From positions 3,189 to 43,384 of the forward strand of contig PS015383.1 in NCBI GenBank assembly GCA_048213135.1: a stretch of 40,196 nt of DNA, read 5' to 3'. Numbering within the stretch: the stretch's first letter is position 1; every line of letters starts with the position of its first letter. Below the pieces are notes generated by a model. That model saw nothing but the letters and a program-made list of their open reading frames with translations, was not told the origin of the DNA and did not search any database. This document shows, piece after piece, positions 11,719-28,000 of the stretch. A program made the position numbers and the translations under genes. The DNA is from Reclinomonas americana ATCC 50394 (taxonomy: Eukaryota > Jakobida > Jakobea > Jakobida).

Positions 11719-13539
11719 TCACTGCTGCTCGCGTGTTGTCTTCCGCTTGCTGACGTCGTCGGTGACACCGTCGACTTCGTCCGGAATGCCGCCGCCCTTG
11801 AAGAGCGAGCGCAGCAGCTTGACGGCTCCCCACGTGATCAAAAACGCCCAGTAGTAATTCAAAATCGTGGCCAGCGTGAGTGCCACAAAGAAGCACAGGA
11901 GCAGGAGAGGCTGCAAATACACCACGATTGAGAAGGAGCACGAGCAGGGAGGGGGTGAGATGGAAGCAGCAGCGAACCGTGACACTCCAGAACAGCTCCG
12001 ACTCGGTGTACACAATCCACAGCACGTACGGCGTCATGGCGACGCGGAACAACAAAAACCCGCCGCACATGAGCACTCCATTGATCTGCGGGAAGAGCGA
12101 CGGTTGAGGACCACCGGCGACACACAGCACGAGAGAAGGTGGGAACGCAACGGCAAATGGCAGCGACTCTCGCTTGCCGATCTTGGTCCACTGCCAGCGG
12201 AAGTTGACCGAGGGGGTGGTGATCTCTGTTCCCATAAAGAGCAGCACCTGCAGAAACAACATGGCGGGGAGTGAGCGGAAGGGGAGCGAGTTTGCAAACG
12301 GATGTCTGAGGACGCAACAATGCCCGTCATCTGTCGGTAGCTACCGGCGTGGAAGGAAGAGAGTGAGTCAGGAGAGTGGCGATGTGCGATTGAGAGGGAC
12401 AAGAGCAAACCTGAATGCCAGCGGGAAGACAATGATGCCCATGCTGCGAGAAACGACAGTAAGCACCATGATCACTCGAAAGGGCATGGAAAGGTGTGCT
12501 CACATGTGATGCACGAGGGTCCCGACACTGAAAAACGTCTTCTGGTCGACAATCATCGTGACGCTGCGAGTGGAGTGAGCAGTGGAGATGTCACGAAGAT
12601 CACAAAGACATGACGCAACAGATCGCAGTAAAAGTACCCGGCGCAGATGCCACAGCACCACAGGCTGCACGCACAACAACATCGTCAGCACCACAACACC
12701 CTGTGGCGCAGCAGCAGAGGCGAGAAGAAACAGACCCCGATTGACTGGTTCCGCGCATCATTTCAGCCGTGGTGGCATAGTCGCCCGAGTAGAACAACGA
12801 ATACCCCGCAAAACCTGCACCAGGTGAATGAGCACCTCAGCGCAACACACACGCACACACCACATACCAGCGACCACAAGCGCATGAATCGTCGACAAGT
12901 GACGATTGTAGAACTGCAACTGCACGAACGCGGTCAAACTGACAAGCACGACACACAAGGCAAGACACAGTGGAGGCCACTCAACAACGTCACTGCGTTT
13001 CAACTGATGCACAGCAGCATGCGGGAAGATGGCATACATGTACGGAGCTGCAACAACAGCACAATCAGCAGCATACACATGCATTGATCAAGGCAACACC
13101 ACACAGCGTACCAGACTCCTGCACAAACGCACACACAACCGCTGTGCACAAGACGGTTATCACCTACACACACACACACGCTCTTACACAAAAAGCACGC
13201 ACCAGCCGCCGCCTGCAAGCGCAACAAGAACACCACATCATCCCAATAGACTCCATGCGAGACCGCCTCCACTGGCGACCCATCCTCCGCGATAATCGCC
13301 GTCTCCGCCGCAGGCACGCGCTTCACAATGAGCACCGACAAGCACACAAGGAGACCGGCGAGGCCCATGACCTCGTTCTTGCCACGCGGAACCATTGACT
13401 CCTTCTCTTTCTCCTCCGTGTTGGTGCTGTTGCTCACTGTCTTGCCTGCGCGGTAGGCGGCCTCGTAGGCGCTGTCGTCGTCATCATCGTCGTCGCTGTG
13501 TGGCACGTTGTTGCCGTCGTCGTAGTGGCGGCGACGCAT
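11719..13539 (-). CDS. TLCD4: TLC-domain membrane protein, TLCD4/TMEM56-like
   Basis: ATG at 13539, TGA at 11719-11721. The N-terminus has an acidic run (HSDDDDDDDSAYE) and a first membrane segment (GLAGLLVCLSVLIVK). TLC-domain landmarks follow across introns: FYNRHLSTIHALVVAGFAGY, GICAGYFYCDL, VGTLVHH (the conserved His pair), ITTPSVNFRWQW, and INGVLMCGGFLLFRVAM, matching the order in TLCD4/TMEM56. A last membrane helix (LLLCFFVALTLATILNYYWA) and a basic tail end the protein. About seven hydrophobic segments suggest an ER or plasma-membrane protein. The related LAG1 and CLN8 families act in lipid synthesis or trafficking; the substrate here is unknown. Introns at 12151, 12318 and 12619 have GTTGCG donors, and each junction restores a conserved motif. 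It ends tail-to-tail with PPIL2, 73 bp away. Confidence 0.85.
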
Positions 13540-13748
13540 GAGAGAGAACGAAGTTGAGTGTGTGTCCTGCCGCCAATTCGCGCGCGTGTGTGTGTGTGTC
13601 TTGTGTGTCACAGCGCGCGGGTGTAACAAGAAGGTGCGTTGCTCTTCTCTGTGCGTGCGTGCGTGCGTGTGTGTGCAGGCGCGCGCGTGTGTGTGCGTGT
13701 GCGCTGAGAGCATGGCCATCACAGCTTCCCTCCCTCGCGCGCGCGGCA
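13540..13748. promoter_or_regulatory. Divergent promoter region, TLCD4-like / VPS53
   Basis: 209 bp separate the start codons at 13539 (-) and 13749 (+). It is rich in GTGTGT/GTGCGT and GCGCGC segments. I recognise no TATA box or known factor site. Confidence 0.5.
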
Positions 13749-17777
<4,029 letters not shown>

Positions 17778-17862
17778 GAGCGCGCCCGACCCGCACGCAA
17801 TATAGCAACGCACAACAATCTATTCAAGTCATTGCGGGGGCAACACAAAAACGATATATGTA

Positions 17863-20800
17863 TTATCTTGCCTCGTCCACCATCTCCACATCACCATCAT
17901 CAGCATCGTCGTCGACCACTATCGGGGAGACGCAGGCGGTGGAGGCCAGAGTCTCGATCACGGGTCGCAGGGTGTCGTTCGTGAATCGCTGCAGCAGGTC
18001 TCGGCACAGTGTCTCCACCGACTGCGCGCGGCATGTGAGCACACCACGACACAAAACACACACACAAGGCACTCTCGTGCATGCACGCACCTGCTTGACG
18101 ACTTTCGCGACAGACCCAAAGAGCCGAGTGAGGCACATGACCGAGTACTTGACCAGCCCACGAACGCCAACGGCATCGGCTTTGGTGCGCAGGTGCGACT
18201 GCACGGCGTCCACCAAGTGCTTCGCCAACAATGATGCGTCCTTGGCAGAGAGCATCGACAGCACCAGGTCGCTTCGCAGCACCGAATGCAACTGCCATCG
18301 ACACGTGCCAGTGAGACCAATAGTTGTATGGAACAAGGAGGAGGAAAAGAGGAAAACACGCACAAGTGTGCTTGCCCACTGCGCCTCAATGGCGGTCCGT
18401 TGCAGCATACCCTTCAGTCTGTCCACGCACTCGGCCTGCACGAGCCCACATCGGAGTCCTGTATGCGCACAATCCCAGTCAGTGAGCCATAAACCACAGT
18501 AGTTACAACAAGTGAGCAGGGCACGAAACTCTCTTGTGCTTGAGAGGCCGCCGTTCCAGCGGGCACATCGAGCAAAATGTTCACCAGCAGGGCACACATC
18601 GACTGCACATCATGTCAGTCACAGCAGTGCGCGATACACTCTCAGTCGTCACCACTCACCGACACCACCACCGGATCCTCATCGGCGAGCATTGCCGTCA
18701 CGTTGGCCTCGAAGAATCGATCATTCAGCGCCGCTTCCACCAGGAACTCGAAGCGCTGCACACAACGCAAATCAGCAAAGCAGTCATCGTCCTCTTTCCT
18801 TCACTCCGCCCCCCACTCACCGGCTTGTCGGAGGCTGCAGTCATACCCACAAGTCGCTGCGCCAACCGCGCACAGTGGGCTCGCACAGACGCACCGTCGC
18901 TGCCGAGAAGCGGCAGCGGGAGCACCGAGAGCGCGCATCGCACCGTGCCGAGTACGGCAGCGAAAATGTCAAACTGCGCCAACGCTGGCCCAACCTCACG
19001 GCCGTTCAGCAATTCACTGGCGCTCTCCAGCATGCTGAAGAGGGCGACCGAGGCAGGCACGCTGGCCTCCGGTACCGGCACCGGCAACGAGGCCGCCAGC
19101 GCCTCCACCATGTCCTACGTACAACACACGCGAATTAGTGGCTGCGACCGCAAACGACACGATTCTCAGTGCACGACAACCCACCTCGTGCGTGAGACAC
19201 GCAGTCAACCACTGCGACTCGTCGTCGACTGGACCCGGTGACGAGAGGTTCCCGAATCCGTCGTCGCCATCGTCATCGTCGTCGCTGTCCATGGCACTGC
19301 TACGTCCGCGGAAATCGCCATCGTCGTCGTCGTCGTCGTCGTCGTCGTCTTCATCCTCTTCATCGTCCTCCTCCTCGTCCTCACCGTCGTCCTCGTCTTC
19401 CTGCTCCTTCACATCCACCATCTCCGCATCACCGCCGTGCACGTCGCTCGTGGGACCCTCCTCATCTTCATACTCCACAACGTCATCATCGACGGTCTCC
19501 GGCACACCGGCAGCATCGACCTCCTCCGGGGGAGGTATGGCGTGGTCGGGAGTAGAAATGGCCACCACATCGCTGTCGAACTCGTCCTCCACCTCCTCCA
19601 CCTCCTCCGCAATGTTCCCGTTGCCAGGCACCACCGACGCCGCGTTTCCGCTTGGCTCAGCGCCGCGCATCATCGACACAATGGTGCGACGAGCGGCGGC
19701 CACTGGCACGGTTGTCGGCGCGGTCACCGGCGCCGCGGTTTCGACTGCACTCGCCGTTGCCGACGCCTCCACATTCTTCTTCTTGCGTTTACGCGGCGGC
19801 TGCTCGCCATTCTCGCCGGCTGGTGACCGAGTGTCAGATCGGGAGCAGCGACAAGACAAAAAAACATGCAACCAAACCTTCTCCAGTGGCGGCGACACGC
19901 TTGCGTGGTGTCGCAGACTTCTTCTCCTGCAGGGGTGGCAGCTCGGGAACCTGCATGTCCACACCCTAGCGTGTCTCTTTGCATCAGCACAACAGTGGAC
20001 GGACAACACACACATATACATGGGCACACGAATCACCAACCATTTCTGCCAGGGCGGACTGCTGCACCTCCCAACGACGCTGCGCGTGGGGGCAATCAAG
20101 TGCGTAAGTCCGAAGCAGCAGCACAAAGACAGACCTTCAGAGTCTCCACACACACCTTGTTCTTCTTGGTCAGTGACTGAATCAGCCTCTCCACTTGCCG
20201 CTGCGATGGCTTGGATTCGACACACGCGGCCAGCACCTCTGGCACGAGCTTCTGCAGGCCGACAGTCGATCCGTGCACCAGCTGGTAGCACGCACACGCG
20301 CGCACAGTGAGCACATCCACAGCACTTGCGCCCTCCGGCAAAGGCAAAACTCACCTTCACCACAAGCGGAATCTCCTCGACCTTCACCAGCCGCTTCTGA
20401 ACGCCATGGCGCTTGCCATCGTCACCCACCTGACCCGCAGCGTCAGCCGCAGCGGAGCCAGACGGCGACGTGGCACCAGCTCCTTCGCCACCCTCAGCGG
20501 CACTGCCATCGGCGGCGGCCGCAGGCGGCTCAGGAGGCCGGACGAATGAAATATCTTCGGAGCCTGATGTGACGGAGTGAGTGACGATGAAGATGCATGG
20601 AAACGCCCATGGCGTGTGACACATGCCTGGCAAGACGCGCATGCGGAACCGCGACAGGAACGCCACAGCATCGTGCGACACGGAGGTGGCCAGTGATGCT
20701 GATGGTTTCCAAAAAGTGAGCACGGTGTGCAATCTTGGCAAAACAACTCGCGTGCATACCTTGCCCTGCATTGTTCTGGTGCAGGAACACGCCATAGAAC

Positions 20801-23693
20801 ACCGGCGTCATGTCCGGCTGGTTGGCGGCGTTGCCAGCACGGCGGCGACTGTTATTGGTCTGTTATGTGCGGTGAGTGAGTGAGGGGGGCTGGTGATGGC
20901 AGCACACGAGCACTGGCAGTCGACTTCACCTTGCCAGCCAGTGCGCTGTTGCGTGCCGACTCCTTGGCAACGTCGGCATCTTCGGCGGCGAACTGGCCAC
21001 GATCACGTTCGTCGGCATCGACATCCAGTCCTTCGTCGTCGGACAAGTAGCCCTCGGGCACCACAAAGCCCTCCTGCACGAGGCACAAATAAAGTCAGCC
21101 CACATCACACGAACCGAAGATAACAACTGGTGTGCACATCATCATCACCTCATCCTCCTCCTCGTCCTCGCCCTCGTCTTCCACGTCGGAATTCTAGCAG
21201 ACAGAACAACGGTCAGCAGTGGGCGCCTCACAACACCCAGTGGACGTGCAACGCACCAGACTCTCGCCATCGCCCTCCTCCTCCTCTTCCCACTCGGCCT
21301 CCGAGTCCACATCGTAGTCCAGCACACCATTGGTATCGTGACCAAACGGCCGGCGGCCCGACACTCCGCGAGGCTTTCGCGACCGCGTGCCAAAGTACGG
21401 CGGACGCACGTCTTCGTGGAAGTAGAGGAATTTCATCCGCGGCACCAGTGACGGCGACAGCTCGGCGTGCTCGGTGCGGAAGCGTGAGCACTTTTGGCGC
21501 CACTGACTGCGAAGCTCTTGTCGCTGCGTGGTGCCGACGCGGTGCCACCGCTGCCGCCATCGCTCACACAAATCTACACAGCCGCCGTTAGACCACCAGG
21601 GAATGGGGGAATTAAACAGAGAGAGGGAGAGAGAGACAAACCCTTGATGGGGAGCTCGACGCCGCCAAGCACGCTGGTGATAAACTCGGGAGCATTTTCA
21701 TCCACCTCACTCAGCGGGTACCGAGAGAGCCATTCGGAGCGCCTCAGCACCATCGCGCTCACTTGCACCGGAGTCACCACGGTTGCGGCACCGTCGACCA
21801 CAGACGACACATCGCCAGCGCTGGCTGCAGGCACACCGGCAACGGTGGCGACAACACTTGCGGCGGCCGTGGCTGTCGAAGCGACAGAGGCGCCGGCAGC
21901 CGACGGAGTGGTGGCCGCAGCGTTCGCACCAGCAGAATCTGCGCAACATCGTGAACCGACGATCTGCGGTGGTAAAGAGCAGTGTGGTTGCGTACCAGCG
22001 GCGCGCCGCACGAAAAAGTCCAGTCGCCGTTGCTTCTCCTGCAAGCAACAGAAAGTCAGAACACGTAAATACACCCGGAGGAAAGCAGCGGCAAGAAAAG
22101 CGCAACGTCAGGCACCACAGTGGGCTTGACACGCGGCTGCTTGACTGCGGCGCCCTTCTTGCCCTTGGCACCAGCGGCGTCACCGGCAGCGTCGTCCACA
22201 GCCATGGCGTCGCCGTCGGCGGCCGTGTCGTCTCCCTCGGCGGCGGCAGCCTTGCTTGCGGCAGAGGGCGACAGGGGCGTGGCAGAGGCGGCCTTGGCGG
22301 CGGCCTTCTCCAGACGCACACGCTCGCGTTCGGCCTTCTCGCGCTCCTTTTGCGCCTTGCGTTCGGCCTTTTCGCGCTCGCGCTCGGCCTTCTCCCGCTC
22401 CTTCTCCACCTTGCTCTGCTCCTTCTCCAGTCGGCCACGCTGCTTCTCCGCCTGCTTTCGATTCTTCTCCGCAATCTTGGTGGCCGCGCGCAGCTCCTTT
22501 TGCAAATTCAACAGCACATCGCGCAGACCCTTGCGCACCAGGCGGCGCGGGCGCACCACGTCGCGTGCGAATCGCGGCAGCGCCGTCAGCGCGCGCGCCT
22601 CCCACACGTACAACTCGTGCGCCGCCGGCACATCGTCGCCCGGCTTCAGGCCATACGGCTCCCGCTTCAACAGCACCTCCAACTTGTCGGCCACGGCCTT
22701 TACCGGCAGCCGCAACACGGGCGCAACATCGGCAAACACAACGCGATGCACGTGCTCGGCCAGCTCCGCCAGTGGCTCCGATCTGCCACAGAGGAGAGGA
22801 TGAATAACAGGAGAAGGGCGAGGACGGCAAGCACAGCAAGAGGAGACGCACCGGCCCTGCGCCAACACCAACAGAAGAGGGTGATGCTTCTCGGGGAAAG
22901 TTGCCGGCAAGTTGGCCTCGGTCCACTCCGTGTACACCTCCTGCCGGAAGTCCTGCAACAGCAGCGCCGTCTCCGGCGCCGACTGGAAGTCCTCCGGTGC
23001 CTCACGCTGCGCGAGCTTCTCCGCCAGTCGCCGCGCACACTGCACGCAAAGTCGCCGCCATTTTTTTCAATCGTCGCGTCACAATAAGTGACCGACACAC
23101 AAAACACGCACCTCTGCCGCCGTGGCATCAGCGTCCACCGCTGAAGCCGCAGTCGGCACCGACTGCTGCGACTGCGCCTGCGACTGCGACACCTCCGTAA
23201 CACTGTCGACCTCCATTGGCGCCACCTCCACTGGCATCACTGGCGGTGCAGGTGGTGGTGGCGGTGGCGGCTGTGATGGCGCCGGTCGCGCCGGTGAATC
23301 CGGCGACTCACCCGTGTCGCTCGAGTTGCCAACCACCTCATCATCATCATCATCATCATCCACATCCTCCACGTCGTCGTCTGCACGATGATGATGACGC
23401 TGCTGATGAAAGTCAACTGCCTCCGACGACGACGACTGCAGCTGCTGTGACACAAGCACCGGGGGCGACTGCGACGACGACTGCGACTGTGACTGTGAGG
23501 AGCACAGGTCCACCACTTCCTTGGCCGCCGCCGCAGCCGCAGCAGCTGCCTTGGCACCCGCACTTCCGCCCTCTACAAAACACACATGCACACACACACA
23601 GAGAGAGAGTCAGCGCGTGCATGCATGCGTCTATGTGCGCGTGTTGCAATGCACACCAGTCACGCGCGCGCCTCTGCCCAACCAGCGATCCAT
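17863..23693 (-). CDS. CHAF1A: CAF-1 large subunit (p150 / CHAF1A / FAS1) with long C-terminal extension
   Basis: ATG at 23693 (MDRWLGRGAR), TAA at 17863-17865. Order: Ser/Gln- and Asp-rich N-terminus; helical segment (HHPLLLVLAQGR-SEPLAE); the K/E/R-rich single helix of the family (KVEKEREKAEREREKAERKA, about 22480-22300); QRRLDFFVRR, comparable to the human RFFQK motif; the signature MKFLYFHEDVRPPYFGT, GVLDYDVDSEAEWEEEEEGD and EGFVVPEGYLSDDEGL; a winged-helix-like end (LVHGSTVGLQKLVPEVLAAC, KPSQRQVERLIQSLTKKNK). CAF-1 deposits new H3-H4 during DNA replication, and p150 binds histones and DNA. Beyond the usual end lie KKRKKKN, a very acidic tract (19450-19260) and about 300 helical residues (WLTACLTHE-DMVEALAASL, SMCALLVNILLDV, DDADDGDVEMVDEAR). 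The 19181-19116 junction is in phase, so I treat these as one gene. A separate gene is possible. Confidence 0.88.
19260..19450 (-). repeat. Acidic GAC/GAT trinucleotide-rich coding tract
   Basis: Asp/Glu codon runs in the C-terminal part of the CAF-1 gene (minus strand), with a run of about ten Asp. A similar shorter Asp run is near 23338-23385 in the N-terminal part of the same gene. Confidence 0.85.
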
Positions 23694-23805
23694 CTTGCGG
23701 TGAATGCGCACAAGCAACAAAAAGGCAAAGTGCAAACCTGGACAATCAAAACGCGGGAATGTCGACGGCCAATGACGTGGCAATTGTACTTGCGTTTATA
23801 ACGAG
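23694..23805. promoter_or_regulatory. Bidirectional promoter, CAF-1 large subunit / DNAL1
   Basis: 112 bp separate the two start codons. Inside, 23748-23760 reads ATTCCCGCGTTTT on the minus strand, an E2F-like site (GCGGGAA core on plus). In animals and plants CAF-1 is an S-phase gene controlled by E2F, so the site fits that gene; the link is inference. A TTTATAA at 23796 is too close to the DNAL1 ATG to be a normal TATA box. Confidence 0.45.
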
Positions 23806-24160
23806 ATGGTGAGCGACGTCACTCTCTCGCTGTGCGTGTGTGTGTGTGCGTCACTCACTCTCTCTCTGTGTGTGTGTGTGTGAGTTAGAAAGGAACAAAC
23901 GTGCGAGAAGCGCTGAAGGCATGGGAGGAGGAGACAGGGCAGCAGGCGGCGACTGCTGAGGAGGTCAAGCTGTTTGGGCGCATTCCACCCATTGAAAAGA
24001 TGGATGCGTCGCTCTCATCACTCTCCAGCTGCCGCGTTTTGTCGCTCTCCACAAACACAATCTCACAAATCGCCAATCTCAGTGGCCTCAGTTGCGCGCG
24101 CGCCAAAATAACACACACTCTCTCGCTGTCTCTCTCTCTTTTTCTTCTCGTTACTCGCTG

Positions 24161-24192
<32 letters not shown>

Positions 24193-24779
24193 TTCCCCTC
24201 ACCCTTCACACACTCACGCATCCTGTTTTTCAGATCGACTGGAGATCCTGTCACTCGGCCGCAACTCGATCAAGAACTTGGGCGGTCTCGACGCAGTGGC
24301 CGACACCTTGCAGCAGCTGTGGATCTCGTATAACAACATCGAGAAGCTGTCGGGCATTGAGAAGCTGAAGCGGCTGCGTGTGCTCTACATGAGCAACAAT
24401 CGCGTAATCTCGTGGAATGAGTTTGAACGATTGGTGAGCGAGCGAGCGAGTGCGACTGGATAGCTTGCCGTTTGCATGTTGGACTTATATGTATACACCA
24501 TCGTGTTACGTGCGTCGCAGCGTGAATTGCCCGAGCTGGAGGACCTTGTATTGGTCGGCAATCCAATTGAGGCAGCTGCCGGCGATCAGTGGCGGAATGA
24601 GGTGACTTGCTCTCTCTCTCTCTCTCTCCCGTGTACCGCCGAAAGCGCCGCAGGGTGGCTTACACGCATGCATACAGGTCATTCGTCGTCTGCCCAATCT
24701 CAAGAAGCTCGACGGCCACCCCATCTCCAGCGAGGACCGCGAAGTCGCTCTTGGAGGCTCCATGACCGTCTCGGCGTAA
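23806..24779 (+). CDS. DNAL1: DNAL1: axonemal dynein light chain 1 (leucine-rich repeat)
   Basis: Five exons: 23806-23808, 23889-24090, 24234-24433, 24521-24601, 24678-24779, giving 195 codons plus TAA (human about 190). The first exon is only the ATG; the GTGAGC intron then joins in phase to [17 protein letters not shown]. Conserved sequence continues with [107 protein letters not shown] and [16 protein letters not shown], which are LRR turns plus the C-terminal cap. Family role: LC1 binds the outer-arm dynein gamma heavy chain near its microtubule-binding domain and tunes beating. Its presence means motile axonemes with outer arms. Intron 2 has a GTTGCG donor at 24091. Confidence 0.97.
24121..24187 (+). 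repeat. CT-rich tract in DNAL1 intron 2
   Basis: (CT)n runs precede the acceptor of the second DNAL1 intron and could serve as an extended polypyrimidine tract. Confidence 0.8.
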
Positions 24780-25070
24780 AATCGAATTCTTCAAAGAACA
24801 GCGTGTGTGTGCTTGTATTTACAGGAGAGCCCGTGGAACAGTGAAAAAGAATCGCTCCCTGTGCATTATGTAATCATCGACGATGATTACACCGAAAACG
24901 GCCGTGTAAATTGCTCGCGCGACGAAACAACGTTTTGATTTCGAGATCTACGCACGCCTCTCACTCGCTCCACCAAGCGACGCACACGCTCTGAAAGATC
25001 GTGCAAGAGATTCACAACAACACACAGACACACACAGACAGAGAGTGAGCGCTCTTGTACTGCACCGACG
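24780..25070. promoter_or_regulatory. Intergenic region between DNAL1 and the CCDC81-like gene
   Basis: 291 bp between two plus-strand genes. It should hold the DNAL1 3' end and the promoter and 5' UTR of the CCDC81-like gene. It contains the 23-bp palindrome at 24869-24891 and a CA/GA-rich stretch (about 25011-25048) just before the ATG. Confidence 0.5.
24869..24891. promoter_or_regulatory. Perfect 23-bp palindrome
   Basis: TGTAATCATCG, one A, then CGATGATTACA: two perfect 11-bp arms around one base. It lies 90 bp after the DNAL1 stop and 180 bp before the next ATG. It could be a dimeric transcription-factor site or an RNA hairpin at the DNAL1 3' end. I do not recognise it as a named motif. 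Confidence 0.5.
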
Positions 25071-28000
25071 ATGAGTGCGTTGACGACGGATCAATTGTTG
25101 CAACTGGCTGGCGATCGTCCACGCGTGCTCGGACTGCCTCCGCCCGGCTCTGCCAACGGGTCGATGTCGACCTCGTCGCGTCCTCCGCCTCCACTCACCG
25201 AGGCGTTTGTGCGACGAGTGTGGTCGGCGACGGTCGAGTACTGCCGCGATCAGGTCGAGCGCGGAAGAGTTGCGTTGTGAGGCTAGAGAGAGTGAGAGCA
25301 GCTGTGATTGTGCTCGCTGGATGTGTGCTGATAGAGAGAGGATTTCCGGTCGTCTTCTGTGCTGCGTAGGGTGTTCGGGTCCTGCAGTTTTGTCTGTTTG
25401 GCTTCCAGGTGATCCGCAAGGACCGTGGTCCGCATGGCACGCAAGTGACGCATCGCCCGCTCTTCCTGCTCGACCAAAAGTTCATCAATCGAGCTGGCGT
25501 GTCGCGGCGAGGTCCATCGGAGGCCTTGTCGCGCATGTCTGGCGATGCTCCGATCACCAATCTCAATGTCACGGTGTTGGCTGCTGCGCTCGACGAGAAC
25601 AAGGATGAGGTGCAGCTGGCGCTCTCTGCGCTGATCAATGTCATGGCGGAGCGCATGGCATGGTTCGCTCATGTTGGGGGGCGTCGTGTTTCGATATCTC
25701 CTCGGTCGCTCATCTCCGCTGTGCGTGTAGTGGTGCCACCATGCAGGTGTCGTTCCCCGGAATCGGCCTGCTCGGTGTCAAGCAGCACCGGTATTCGTTC
25801 ACGTTTGCGGATTCCATGCTCGACACGCTGCACACGCTCGATTCTGCTCTTTCGGTACGTCGCCGATATGTCGATATCAATGATTTGGCGTGCTTGTTTC
25901 TGAACACATGATCAGCAACGAGATGCGTCGGAGAATGGACGATCGCCGACGCATGCAGAGGGCTCTCTGGTGGAGCGACTACGCACACCGTTGCTCGCCT
26001 CGTTGCGTCGCACTGTGTGCATTTGAAGGAATTGATGATGTATCCGCTGACCTGCAGTGCAGCGGGCATGTGACACTCTCGCCCACCAACGGTGGCAAGG
26101 AGGGGCGCTCAGCCAGCGCCAATCGCCGTCCGCGCACCGCGGCATCGACGATCAGTGCTGCCGGCGGCAGCAGTGGTGGTGGTGGAATCGACTTCACACT
26201 CGGAAGTGGTGACCACCGACCGACCACTCCGGCACTGGATGTGCCACGTGGTCGTCCGCGCGATCTGGACGTCTCTCGTCGTGCGCAGTCGTTGAGCGTC
26301 GATGCGGCGGCGCGCTCCCGACCAGGGTCCAGTGCGGGCAGGTACTTTGTGCTTTGCTCATTGAAGAATCACACACCCTTGCTCATCGTTGCCCGCAGCG
26401 TGCGTCCGCACACCCCGGCCGACATTTTGATGAGACCGCAAACGCCGGCAAGCCAACTGGCCAAGATTGTGGGCTCCTCGCGCCTCCAGAATCCCAATGT
26501 AGCTTCGCTGGCGCGCAGCTTCTACGACCGCACGACGTACAGGCGATCGTTTGATCCGAACGAGCAGCCAGTCGAGTCCGAGACTGGCTTTGCCATTCCG
26601 CCGCGCACCGGCTCGCGTGTCAACCACTTTATGAGTTCGCTCATGTCGGCACAGAGCCGTCAGAATGCGACATCGGCAGAGCCTGCTTCTCGCTCGCAAC
26701 AGCAGGCCGGCACCGCGCAGGTCTGGAAGGTCGGCGACGACGGCATGAAGGAGATGGTCATGGATGCGTCTGCTGCCCCTCTCTCGCCCCCGTCGGATAG
26801 TCATGGTCTGTGTGTGTGATTTTGCTTCAAAAATTGAGGCGCAACGCCGTCCGCTGACTTGTGCTGCATGTCAGGTGGCGGTGGTGGAGAACGCAGCATG
26901 GGTTTCTCGCCGTATGCTGCACCGCGCTCCGGCGGCTCCGTTCCCTCCGAAGTGCGCTCCAGCGTCAAGGAGCAAGTGCGCGAATTCTTGTTGCAGAAGA
27001 AGCGCGAGGCCGACTGGGCACGCGACTACAGTCGACGAGGTGCGTGATGTGTCACTGGGAGTGCGCATTCTCCAATCGCGCGTCAATCTCACTACTCTGT
27101 GTATGTGTTTGAAACCAGGCCACGGTCCAAAGAAGTTTGAGGGACCCGAAAAGGTGCGCGCGGACCTTGACGAGCAGGTGCAGCAGAGGCAGATGCTGGC
27201 GGCGTACGAGGAGGCCCTGGAGTTTGAGCAGTCGCGCCTCGATTCGGCCGCCGTGGAAAAGTACCACGAGTCGGAAAAGGTGTGGATGGTGACCCCCGTG
27301 GTGAGGTGCCCGTGCGCCAGTGTGTGCTCATTGTGTCATTGCAGAGATGGATGCAAAAGAAGAGACAAGAGCTGCGGGAGCAGATGCTGACGAACCAGGA
27401 GGCGGCCAACTCGTGGCGCTCGACGCAACGCGAGCTCGGCAAACCGGCCGACATGGGACTTCTGCTCAGCGACAATCCCAAGTCGCGCAAGATTGCCGCC
27501 AAGGCCAACGCCGAGGACCTACAGAAGCAGATTCGTACGCGGGCTCAGCAAATGGCGTCTGATCGACAAAAGGAGATGCAGGAGGCCGAAAACCGCCGCA
27601 TTCGCGAGACCGAAGAGTTGCGCCCGCCGCCATGTCCACGCTTGCCAATTCGCTTGATACTCATGATGCGACGCAGATTGCTGAAACTGGAGCAGGCGGC
27701 GATCAGGAAGCGACAGAACAAGATGGCGGACCTACGCACGAGTCTCGAGTGGCAGATGGCGCACAAGGCGGAGGCCGTGCCGGCACGCGTGCCGTCCAGC
27801 GAGAACCGATTTGCTCGCGGCGCGTACTCGTTTGACGGCCGCCGCGGCAAACTGTACGAGCAGCAGGCTATGCGCGATTTCTACGACAGGCAGGTCCAGG
27901 AGGCGACGCACAAGCAGCGATCGGAGTACGACCAGGAGATCTCACAGCAAGAACAGATGCGAGCCAAGATCCAGCAAGAGTTGCGAGCTGAGATGCTGAT

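Noticed and set aside
19138-20310. A 390-residue Ser-rich plus-strand frame
   Set aside because: It is the antisense of the Asp/Glu-rich CAF-1 coding tract; the minus-strand reading has splice signals and family motifs.
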